Below are positions 51,580 to 59,537 of a DNA stretch of 64,000 nucleotides, in pieces (position 1 is the first letter of the stretch; the number at the start of each line of letters is the position of its first letter). The stretch covers positions 308,412 through 372,411 of the forward strand of contig NZ_VYVA01000004.1 in assembly GCF_009193215.1 (NCBI RefSeq), read 5' to 3'. A program made the translations under genes and the position numbers. The notes under the pieces are model-generated. The model had not been told where the DNA came from, did no database searches, and saw only the letters and a program-made list of their open reading frames with translations. This stretch comes from Flavicella marina (GTDB lineage: Bacteria; Bacteroidota; Bacteroidia; Flavobacteriales; Flavobacteriaceae).

Positions 51580-52362
51580 ATGAACAAATTATTATTGGTT
51601 ATTCTTATTTCTAGCCTATTGTTTTCTTGTGTTCCTCACAAAAAATTGGTTTATTTTCAAGGAGAACCAATGGAGAAAGAGGATATCCATAAAGTCAATG
51701 AAATTCCCTATAAACTGCAAACTAACGATATCATTTCTATAACACTCAAATCTAAAAATGAAGAATTAGTTGCTCTTTTTAACAATAATGATAACGCAAA
51801 CAATGGTAACACACAACAAGGTAGTAACCTATACTTTACTGGTTATACCGTCGATGAACATGGTAATATAAGATTGCCATATGTCGGCAACTTAAATGTT
51901 CTTGGATATACAATCGATGAAGTAAGACAAAAAGTAAAGTCAGAATTAAAATATTATATCAATTTTGATAAAAATATATTTGTGACTGTGAAACTTGCAG
52001 GTATTCGATATACAATTCTTGGAGAAATTGGATCTCCTGGTACGCAAATTATTTATCAAAACAAACTCAACATTATAGAAGCCATCGCAAACGCTGGTGA
52101 TATTGTACCTACAGGGGATAGAACAAAAGTTGAAGTTATTCGAGAAGAATTTGATGGAATCAAAAAATACACAGTTGACATTACTCAAGTAGATGTTTTT
52201 GATTCAGAAGTTTTCAACATCTTACCCCACGACATAATCTATATCAACCCAATCAAAACTAAATCTTGGGGGATTGGAACCACTGGTCTTGAAACATTTA
52301 CAACGTTGGCATCTATTTTTTCAATAATTGCGACAACGTTGCTTTTGATAAAATCTTTTTAA
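51580..52362 (+). CDS. Wza-like outer-membrane polysaccharide export lipoprotein
   Basis: 260 residues from the ATG at 51580 (MNKLLLVILISSLLFSCVPHKK). A longer frame overlaps the promoter. The lipobox is LLFSCVP (Cys about 17). The polysaccharide-export domain has LQTNDIISITLKS (about 47-59), VDEHGNIRLPYVGNLNVLG (about 95-113) and the SLBB-like VTVKLAGIRYTILGEIGSPG (about 140-159). A C-terminal hydrophobic helix (about 238-258, IFSIIATTLLLIKSF) is present. It pairs with the tyrosine kinase encoded 9 bases downstream. Confidence 0.93.
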   Translation: MNKLLLVILISSLLFSCVPHKKLVYFQGEPMEKEDIHKVNEIPYKLQTNDIISITLKSKNEELVALFNNNDNANNGNTQQGSNLYFTGYTVDEHGNIRLPYVGNLNVLGYTIDEVRQKVKSELKYYINFDKNIFVTVKLAGIRYTILGEIGSPGTQIIYQNKLNIIEAIANAGDIVPTGDRTKVEVIREEFDGIKKYTVDITQVDVFDSEVFNILPHDIIYINPIKTKSWGIGTTGLETFTTLASIFSIIATTLLLIKSF

Positions 52363-52371
52363 AATACCTTT

Positions 52372-54849
52372 ATGGGTAAAAAACAATCTTCATACAACGA
52401 ACAAGAAGAAAATCTAATTGATTTAAAATCTCTATTATTTAAGGTATTTAGCCATTGGAAGCTTTTTGTAATTACAATAATCATTGGATTGAGTATTGCT
52501 AAATTTATTAATGGTTATGAAGAAAAATCGTATACTATCCATACCACTATTGGTGTTAAAGAAGAACAAAACCCTCTTTTTTCTTCCAGCACAAATATAG
52601 CATTCAACTGGGGTGGAGCTAGCAATCTAGTTGAAGGAATAAAAGCGGCTTTTAAGTCGAGAACACACAATGAAAAAGTAGTTACCTCATTAAAGTACTA
52701 TATTGACTACCTTGAAGAAGGCAAATACCGATTAGAAGATGTATACGGAAAAAAGCCCTTCTTTCTAACCACAGACAGTACCGACTATCAATTGTTAAAT
52801 CAATTGATAAAAATTCAATTTATCTCTGATAATAAAGTCAAATTATCAGTCGATTTTGAAAACACAAACACAAAAAAACTGATTGAGTATACAAACCAAT
52901 CTGTTATTAACTTCAATCCTTCTGAAACTACATATGAAAAAACTTTTGATGTAAATGACACGATAAAGACTCCTTTTTGCACATTCAAGCTAGACAAAAA
53001 ACACAATTTTATTTCATCGAAAGAATATTATGTCAGATTTAGAAATATCAATAGTGTTGTTGGTCGGTATAGGGGAATTTATATCAAAGAGTTAAAATCA
53101 GGTACATCTTTATTAGATTTATCGTTGTCTGGCACCAACAAGGCTAGATTGGTTGACTATTTAAACACCTCTGTCAACGTATTAGGTAACGACCAAAAAA
53201 ACAACAAAATTGCTTATGCAATTAAAACAAAAAAATATATTGATACTCTATTTAGCAATGAGGCTAAAAGATTGGAAGAATTGGAAGGTGAATTAGCCAA
53301 ATTCAAAGATTCTGCGAATATCTACAGTATAGATTCTGAAGGAGAAAAGATTTTTAATCAAATTACGGATGTAGACAATGAAATATTAATCAAAAGAAGA
53401 AGTATTGATTATATAGTAAGCTTGAAAGAATACTTACTTTCTCACGACCAACAAAGCAAGGACATTCCTGCTCCCACGATCAGTGAAATTAATGAACCTA
53501 CAACAATTTCCAACACACAAGAACTAATCACGCTAGTTACGTTGAAAAACGAATTAGAAGATGCTGGTGTTACTGCAATACACCCAGAGATGATTGATAT
53601 CCGAAATAGAATCGCCTCTCGAAAAAAGATTGTTACCGAAAACTTAAACTCACTCGAGAAAAAGAATAAAAAAGATATTATCAAACTCGAAAAGAGACTA
53701 CAGCAACTAAGCAAAGAATTGAAACGTATTCCAAAACTCGAACAAGAACTGATTAAATACGAAAGAAATTACCAACAAACTGAAACAAATTACACTTATT
53801 TAAAACAAAAAAGTTATGAAGCTGGAACCGCAATTGCTGCCAATGTTTCAGATATCAAAGTATTGGATATTGCAAAAGATGTTGGACAAGGTTCTTCTCG
53901 CCCTAGAAAATCATTCAACTACTTAGTCTCTATAATGTTAGCAATACTTCTTCCTCTAATCTATATCGTTTTTAGACAATTATTAGATGACAGTATTCAT
54001 ACGGTAGAAGAAATAGAAAAAAACTACAAAATTCCTGTATTAGGAGTTATTGGTAAAAACACTAGTTCTTCTAACCTTGTCGTTTTTGAAAGACCAAAAT
54101 CATCGGTAGCCGAATCCTTTAGAGCACTGCGTTCTAACTTACAGTTTTTATTTCCAGACAAAAGCCAAAATAACAGTAACAACAAAACAATATTATTTAC
54201 TTCTTCTGTTAGTGGTGAGGGAAAAACTATGGTATCCATGAATATGGCTATCGCTATGGCATTAGGAGGAAAAAAAACAATTTTGATCGGTTTAGATTTA
54301 AGAAAACCAAAAATATTTGATGATTTTAAAGTAGACAACAATATTGGTATTGTAAACTATTTAATCAACCAAAAAACGATTGAAGAAATAACGCATCAAA
54401 CTGACATACCTAATCTTGACTTGATTGTTTCTGGACCAATACCTCCTAACCCATCTGAATTGATTTTAAGTGCAAATACTTCTAAATTAATCAATTCATT
54501 AAAATCAAAATACGACTATATCATTATAGATACTCCTCCCGTTGGATTGGTTTCAGATGCTTTAGAATTAATTAAATATTCTGATGCAAATATTTATGTA
54601 ATCCGTCAAAATTATTCAAAAAAGGGAATGATGAAAATGATTGACGATAAATATTCGAATGGGGAAATAAAAAATATTGGTTACATTCTGAATAACTTCA
54701 GTTTAGATGGTAAATATGGATACGGTTATGGATATGGTTACGGTTATGGATATGGTTATGGATATGGCAACAATTACCACGAAAATGAAAAAGTATCTTT
54801 TAGCGAAAAGCTTAAAAATGCAACTAAAATTTTCAAGAAAAACAGCTAA
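52372..54849 (+). CDS. Wzc-like polysaccharide co-polymerase/tyrosine kinase with a Tyr-Gly tail
   Basis: 825 residues. Wzz-like N-terminus with helix at about 30-48, a long periplasmic region with coiled coil (about 290-500), a second helix (about 525-545), and a cytoplasmic BY-kinase. Walker A is SGEGKTMVSMNMA (about 617-629), A' is ILIGLDLRKPK, and Walker B is YIIIDTPPVGLVSDA. The tail (about 780-800) has nine consecutive Tyr-Gly pairs, a Tyr cluster for autophosphorylation. It controls chain length and export of a surface polysaccharide with the Wza-like protein. No glycosyltransferases follow; recG converges with a 4-base overlap. Confidence 0.93.
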   Translation: MGKKQSSYNEQEENLIDLKSLLFKVFSHWKLFVITIIIGLSIAKFINGYEEKSYTIHTTIGVKEEQNPLFSSSTNIAFNWGGASNLVEGIKAAFKSRTHNEKVVTSLKYYIDYLEEGKYRLEDVYGKKPFFLTTDSTDYQLLNQLIKIQFISDNKVKLSVDFENTNTKKLIEYTNQSVINFNPSETTYEKTFDVNDTIKTPFCTFKLDKKHNFISSKEYYVRFRNINSVVGRYRGIYIKELKSGTSLLDLSLSGTNKARLVDYLNTSVNVLGNDQKNNKIAYAIKTKKYIDTLFSNEAKRLEELEGELAKFKDSANIYSIDSEGEKIFNQITDVDNEILIKRRSIDYIVSLKEYLLSHDQQSKDIPAPTISEINEPTTISNTQELITLVTLKNELEDAGVTAIHPEMIDIRNRIASRKKIVTENLNSLEKKNKKDIIKLEKRLQQLSKELKRIPKLEQELIKYERNYQQTETNYTYLKQKSYEAGTAIAANVSDIKVLDIAKDVGQGSSRPRKSFNYLVSIMLAILLPLIYIVFRQLLDDSIHTVEEIEKNYKIPVLGVIGKNTSSSNLVVFERPKSSVAESFRALRSNLQFLFPDKSQNNSNNKTILFTSSVSGEGKTMVSMNMAIAMALGGKKTILIGLDLRKPKIFDDFKVDNNIGIVNYLINQKTIEEITHQTDIPNLDLIVSGPIPPNPSELILSANTSKLINSLKSKYDYIIIDTPPVGLVSDALELIKYSDANIYVIRQNYSKKGMMKMIDDKYSNGEIKNIGYILNNFSLDGKYGYGYGYGYGYGYGYGYGNNYHENEKVSFSEKLKNATKIFKKNS
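54712..54768 (+). repeat. Hexanucleotide-type tandem repeat encoding the Tyr-Gly tail
   Basis: Nine in-frame TAT/TAC-GGN pairs of a 6-base unit alternating GGATAT and GGTTAT/GGTTAC within the kinase gene. Confidence 0.85.
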
Positions 54850-56951
54850 CTAATATGCGACCATAAATTGCTTTTTTGAGTAATTTTATCAAACGTATTT
54901 TTAATGTTTTGATGTTTTGTTAATGATAAATCTGAATCTTCTTTCAATAAGTCAATTGCTTCCTGTCTAGCAATTGATAATATATGATTGTCTTTGACCA
55001 GATCAGCTACTTTTAAATATAGAACACCACTTTGCTGTTTCCCCATAAGGTTCCCTGGACCTCTTAATTTCAAATCAACTTCTGCTATTTCAAAGCCATC
55101 AGTAGTTTGTACCATGGTTTCTATTCTTGTTTTTGCCTCCGCTGATAATTTGAAACTAGACATTAAAATACAAAAACTCTGATCTGCTCCACGTCCAACT
55201 CTTCCTCGTAACTGATGCAATTGTGACAATCCAAATCTTTCAGAACTTTCAACAACCATAATACTCGCATTCGGCACATTTACGCCTACCTCAATTACAG
55301 TTGTCGCAACCATTATATCAGTTTTTCCTTCTATAAATCGTTGCATCTCATAATCCTTATCTGCTGGTTTCATCTTTCCATGCACTATACTTATTTGATA
55401 GCTTGGTATTGGAAACTCACGAGAAATACTTTCATAACCATCCATCAAATCTTTGTAATCCATCGCTTCGGACTCTTCTATCAACGGATACACCACATAA
55501 ACTTGCCTTCCTTTAGCAATTTCATCTTTCATAAACTTAAACACTCGAAGTCTATTTTTATCATATCGATGTACAGTTTTCACTTCTTTTCTTCCTGGTG
55601 GTAATTCATCAATTACCGATATATCTAAATCCCCATACAAACTCATTGCGAGCGTCCTAGGGATAGGCGTTGCCGTCATCACTAATACATGTGGTGGTTT
55701 TGTGTTCTTCAACCACATTTTTGAACGTTGTTCCACTCCAAACCTATGCTGTTCGTCAATTATCGATAATCCCAAGTTAGAAAAACGAACCTTGTCCTCA
55801 AGTATCGCATGTGTCCCAACTAAAATATGTAAATCACCTTTTTCTAAATTTTCATGGATTATTCTTCTTTCTTTTGTTTTAACAGAACCAGTTAATAAAG
55901 CAACAGATACACCTATTTCTCCTAACAACTCCTTTATAGCAATGTAATGTTGGTTAGCCAAAATCTCAGTAGGTGCTATCAACGTTGCTTGGAATCCATT
56001 ATCCAATGCAATCAACATAGAAATAACTGCGACAATAGTTTTTCCTGACCCTACATCACCTTGAAGCAAACGATTCATATGAATACCCGATCCTAAATCT
56101 TTGCGTATTTCTTTGATTACTTTCTTTTGAGCATTTGTAAGTTCAAACTTCAAACAGTTATTATAAAATTCGTGAAAATAATTATCTATTTTATCGAATT
56201 TAAAACCTTTAATTTTTTGGTGTTCGTTTACTTTTTTATTCAATAATTGAAGTTGAACAAAAAATAATTCTTCGAATTTCAAACGATACTCTGCTCTTGT
56301 TAATAATTCTTGACTCTTCGGAAAATGAATATTTAACATAGCTTCCTTTTTAGAAAGTAAATTATTTTTATCTAAAATTTCATTCGAAAGTGTTTCTTGA
56401 ATTTTCACATAATACTCACGAAATAAATTTTCAATAATTGAATTTATAACTTTATTAGAAACCCCTCTAGCTTGCAACTTTTCAGTAGAAGGATATATGG
56501 CTTGTATGGAAGAACGATTTCTACTTTCAAACAATGACAACAACTCTAGTTCAGGGTGCGCCATGCTAAAGTTACCATTGTAGAAATTCAATTTCCCAAA
56601 AGCGACATAAGGTTTCCCGATCTTTATATTCTCTTTAATCCATTTCGCTCCCTTAAACCAAACTAACTCGATAGAACCAGTAGTATCTTCAAATCTTGCT
56701 ACCAAGCGCTCTCTTTTTTTTTGTTTGACCGTTTTTAAAGAAGTGATTTGTCCAATCATCTGAATATCCGAAGAATTAGGTTGCAGCTCCATTGCTTTAT
56801 AAAACCTACTTCTATCGATATAACGAATTGGAAATAAAGAAAATAACTGATCAACTCTTCTAATACCTAACTCCGATACCAAAAGTTCCGCTCGAGATGG
56901 TCCAACTCCCTTTAAATAAGCTACTGGAATAGCACTTCCTTTATGAGACAT
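54846..56951 (-). CDS. recG: ATP-dependent DNA helicase RecG
   Basis: 701 residues from the ATG at 56951 (MSHKGSAIPVAYLKGVGPSR); the upstream TTG adds an unneeded leader. It remodels stalled replication forks and Holliday junctions. The wedge domain (about 15-170) has VAYLKGVGPSRAELLV; helicase motifs are LLQGDVGSGKTIVAVI (about 288-303), DEQHRFG (DExH), SATPIPRTLAMSLYGD and the TRG-like SSERFGLSQLHQLRGRVGRG (about 580-599). The C-terminal RGPGNLMGKQQSG is present. It converges on the Wzc-like gene with a shared CTAA (4-base overlap). Confidence 0.97.
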   Translation of the reverse strand: MSHKGSAIPVAYLKGVGPSRAELLVSELGIRRVDQLFSLFPIRYIDRSRFYKAMELQPNSSDIQMIGQITSLKTVKQKKRERLVARFEDTTGSIELVWFKGAKWIKENIKIGKPYVAFGKLNFYNGNFSMAHPELELLSLFESRNRSSIQAIYPSTEKLQARGVSNKVINSIIENLFREYYVKIQETLSNEILDKNNLLSKKEAMLNIHFPKSQELLTRAEYRLKFEELFFVQLQLLNKKVNEHQKIKGFKFDKIDNYFHEFYNNCLKFELTNAQKKVIKEIRKDLGSGIHMNRLLQGDVGSGKTIVAVISMLIALDNGFQATLIAPTEILANQHYIAIKELLGEIGVSVALLTGSVKTKERRIIHENLEKGDLHILVGTHAILEDKVRFSNLGLSIIDEQHRFGVEQRSKMWLKNTKPPHVLVMTATPIPRTLAMSLYGDLDISVIDELPPGRKEVKTVHRYDKNRLRVFKFMKDEIAKGRQVYVVYPLIEESEAMDYKDLMDGYESISREFPIPSYQISIVHGKMKPADKDYEMQRFIEGKTDIMVATTVIEVGVNVPNASIMVVESSERFGLSQLHQLRGRVGRGADQSFCILMSSFKLSAEAKTRIETMVQTTDGFEIAEVDLKLRGPGNLMGKQQSGVLYLKVADLVKDNHILSIARQEAIDLLKEDSDLSLTKHQNIKNTFDKITQKSNLWSHIS

Positions 56952-57061
56952 AAATAACGAATAGAATTTATTTTCCAAAACTACAAATTAATAACGAAAG
57001 GAAAATTCACATCCATCAAGAGTCATTAACAATAAAGAAAACATAAAAAAAAACGTTAAAA

Positions 57062-57092
57062 TTTGTTTTTTAATGAAAAGAGCCTATATTTG
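57062..57092 (+). promoter_or_regulatory. Consensus promoter of the chaperone/usher-like operon
   Basis: TTTG at 57062-57065, 19-base spacer and TATATTTG at 57085-57092: exact match to the Bacteroidota TTTG-N19-TAnnTTTG consensus, the best in the window. The leader of about 35 bases contains a polypyrimidine CCCCC run before the ATG. Confidence 0.8.
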
Positions 57093-57130
57093 TTTTATAT
57101 ACAATTAATATTACCCTATACCCCCGATTA

Positions 57131-57997
57131 ATGTATTTAAAAAATTATTATACCCCATTAGTAGCACTTTTGTTTTTGTGCATTACTGTTTCTGCACAGA
57201 AAAAAGACACCAAAGAGGTTGGTATCAGTTCTACTAAAAAGACTTCTGGAGTTTCAGTTTCTCCTGCACATTTCCACTTAAATTTAAAGCAAGGTCAATC
57301 AAAAGTATACGATATTACTATCAATAACGATACACCTGCTACCAAGTCATTCGATGTTAACATGTATGACTTTAACATGAATGGAAGAGGACAAAGTTCG
57401 TTTTTACCCGTTGGAGAAGGTGAATATTCATTGTCTGAATGGGTAAATATCAGTCCTACTTTCGTAGAATTAAAGCCTTTCGAGAAGAAAAAAATTCAAT
57501 TTACCGTTACTATACCTAATACAGAAGCAGGTAAAAAAGCTGCTTGGAGTATTATTATGATTGAACAACAAGAAGCTAGAAAGTCTCTTGACCCGAACAA
57601 CAAAACAGACAATACTGTGGCACTTGGTGTTGTTCCCACCTTTGCATTCGGTGTATTTGTATACCAAAACCCACCTAATGTAGAATTAAACCAAGTAGAA
57701 TTTGTTGATTTCGTTTATGACGATACAAATGATTCGAAAAGAATATCAATTGTCGCTCAAAATAAAGGAGATGGGATTTCTTATTGTACCTCATATATAG
57801 ATCTAACAAATTTAAAAACTGGAGATCAACAAAGATTAAAGGTTAAGAAATTCACCATATTACCAGGATTGATAAGAGATTTTGTCTTCGAAATACCAGA
57901 TTCAATCAAAAAAGGTGATTATATAGCTGTAGGAGTTCTTGATTTTGAGAACTCAGAAGAAATACAAGCTGCCAAAATGGAATTTTCAATAAATTAA
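57131..57997 (+). CDS. Secreted two-domain Ig-fold chaperone-like protein
   Basis: 288 residues with a signal peptide (about 1-22, ending VSAQ). The mature part has two beta-sandwich regions (about 38-150 and 160-288). Strand-like segments such as VSVSPAHFHLNLKQG (about 39-53), KVYDITINND, SEWVNISPTFVELKP (about 102-116) and KKIQFTVTIPNTEAGKKAA resemble PapD/FimC-type periplasmic pilus chaperones: an alternating pattern, a Trp before the ISP, and a second hydrophobic strand after the linker. It also resembles DUF916-type proteins of Gram-positive WxL systems. The gene has the strongest promoter in the window and begins a four-gene unit. It could be a subunit chaperone rather than an end product; this is an inference from pattern and context. 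Confidence 0.65.
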   Translation: MYLKNYYTPLVALLFLCITVSAQKKDTKEVGISSTKKTSGVSVSPAHFHLNLKQGQSKVYDITINNDTPATKSFDVNMYDFNMNGRGQSSFLPVGEGEYSLSEWVNISPTFVELKPFEKKKIQFTVTIPNTEAGKKAAWSIIMIEQQEARKSLDPNNKTDNTVALGVVPTFAFGVFVYQNPPNVELNQVEFVDFVYDDTNDSKRISIVAQNKGDGISYCTSYIDLTNLKTGDQQRLKVKKFTILPGLIRDFVFEIPDSIKKGDYIAVGVLDFENSEEIQAAKMEFSIN

Positions 57998-58032
57998 ATA
58001 TAATTAATACTAACCCCTAATTTTAAAAAAAG

Positions 58033-58830
58033 ATGAGAAAAAGTAACAAGTTTAAATTATTCGCAGCTGCTGTTGCCCTAATAGGTACATCTGCTAGCGC
58101 ACAGTTAATTGATGAAAAAGACGTTTCAATTACACTTGATTTGCAACCAGTATTGCAATTAGACATGACAACTCCTGATCAAATTGAATTTGTATTTGAT
58201 GAAATCAACGAGTACCAAGCAGGTATTACACAATATGCTGCAACAATCCTTAAAGTAAGTTCAACAGTAAGTTGGGATTTATATGCTGTAGGTAGATCAC
58301 AAGGAAATACAGCGACTGGTTTTTGGGACCAACAAGTAGATTACGGAAATGACAATACTAATGCTGTTCCAAATCTTCCTTTAAGTCTTTTAGAAATCAG
58401 ACAAAGTCAACAAAACCCATCAACTGCAGCAGATGCAACTAAATTGGATTACAGTGCGAACTTTCAAAATGCAAACACCGTAGCAGGTTTAGGTGGTGCT
58501 TATGTTGGAACAAACAACATTTATGTAGATCCACTTGGATTGGCAACTCCTCCACCAGCAACTGAAAGATATATAGCTGGTCATAAGGGTGCTGCTGGTG
58601 CAGATGATTTTGTACCGGGTGGAACATACTTAAATCAAACAACTAGTAGATCTGAATACTACTACACAATTGATTATAGAATTTTACCTGGGCTACCAGC
58701 TGTATTCCCAATGGCATACGATATAGTAGCAGGAGCTCAAGATATTGCAACAATCAATGGACCTTCAACTTATGCTGAGCCTGGTGTTTACACTATGTAC
58801 GTTCAATATATTTTATTAGAAGATCAATAA
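58033..58830 (+). CDS. Secreted subunit-like protein, probable major subunit
   Basis: 265 residues with a signal peptide (about 1-23, ending SASAQ). The mature protein is beta-rich and Ala/Thr/Tyr-rich, poor in Lys and without Cys. The C-terminus has SEYYYTIDYRILPGLPAVFP (about 211-230), then PSTYAEPGVYTMYVQYILLE (about 245-263). The final G-x-Y pattern with alternating hydrophobic residues resembles the last strand of DUF4402/spore-coat-U-type and pilin subunits. The next protein shares this ending. A hairpin follows this gene but not the others, which would favour its yield. Its role as a fibre subunit is inferred. Confidence 0.55.
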   Translation: MRKSNKFKLFAAAVALIGTSASAQLIDEKDVSITLDLQPVLQLDMTTPDQIEFVFDEINEYQAGITQYAATILKVSSTVSWDLYAVGRSQGNTATGFWDQQVDYGNDNTNAVPNLPLSLLEIRQSQQNPSTAADATKLDYSANFQNANTVAGLGGAYVGTNNIYVDPLGLATPPPATERYIAGHKGAAGADDFVPGGTYLNQTTSRSEYYYTIDYRILPGLPAVFPMAYDIVAGAQDIATINGPSTYAEPGVYTMYVQYILLEDQ

Positions 58831-58850
58831 GATTCTTTAAAACATTACTT

Positions 58851-58880
58851 AAAAGGATGTAGCACTACCTACATCCTTTT
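58851..58880 (+). terminator. Attenuator-like hairpin after the major-subunit gene
   Basis: AAAAGGATGTAG, CACTAC, CTACATCCTTTT: a perfect 12-bp stem with a short T run, inside the operon between the two subunit genes. It could reduce readthrough or protect the upstream mRNA. Confidence 0.65.
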
Positions 58881-58900
58881 ACTGTATAAAACAGTCAAGA

Positions 58901-59530
58901 ATGTGGAATAAATTATTTGTAATACCATTATTTTTCTTACTCTTTTTAAATAATAATTCTTTAGAAGCTCAAATACATTGTGGAGCGGTAGAGTTGTATT
59001 TAGAAGAGCAGGGAAATAACACTTTTACATTTAACGATTTCACCACCTACGAAAGTGGTTATCCTAGAAGAACAATTGCCAGATTAAAAGTAAGAGTTGA
59101 AGACAAAGCGATTCCAGATAACTTATGCTCTTGGCATTTAAGTCTAAACGTCGACAACAACGGAGCCAATCCAACCGAATGGGAAGAATTAAACACCTAT
59201 GGTGATGGTTTAGGTCAAAATCCATTACTTAATATCGTAGAAATTCGTGCAACCAACGATTGCATGACCTCTGAAGATTACACCAGTTTTGTTCCACTAT
59301 CGAGTGTTAACGATGTTTTAGAAATCATCAAACCTATAATTGGTACACTAGAAGCTTCTGATGTAATTCACAGTGGAAGCTGTGTTCAAAACGTCAATGG
59401 ACCAGGAGATTTTCTCACCAGCTATAGTGAATACACATTTAAAATAGAATTAAGAATAAAACCCGGAATGTCCTTTAATCCAGGTACATTCGCAATAAGT
59501 TTCAATTTTCGTTTAGAAGAAAATATTTAA
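58901..59530 (+). CDS. Secreted subunit-like protein, probable minor subunit
   Basis: 209 residues with a signal peptide (about 1-24, ending SLEAQ). The mature protein has four Cys (about 27, 68, 117 and 158) that could form disulfides. The C-terminus SEYTFKIELRIKPGMSFNPG (about 177-196) followed by TFAISFNFRLEENI mirrors that of the upstream protein: S-E-Y, I, a Tyr/Leu-Arg-Ile, P-G, then a strand starting P-G-[VT]-[YF] and ending L-E. So the two are related subunits of different lengths, the Cys-containing one possibly a tip or adaptor. The downstream usher-like gene is 7 bases away. Confidence 0.55.
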   Translation: MWNKLFVIPLFFLLFLNNNSLEAQIHCGAVELYLEEQGNNTFTFNDFTTYESGYPRRTIARLKVRVEDKAIPDNLCSWHLSLNVDNNGANPTEWEELNTYGDGLGQNPLLNIVEIRATNDCMTSEDYTSFVPLSSVNDVLEIIKPIIGTLEASDVIHSGSCVQNVNGPGDFLTSYSEYTFKIELRIKPGMSFNPGTFAISFNFRLEENI

Positions 59531-59537
59531 TATAGAT

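Noticed and set aside
54712..54768. Tandem repeat considered as a CRISPR or intergenic satellite
   Set aside because: It is inside and in frame with the kinase gene and has no spacers.
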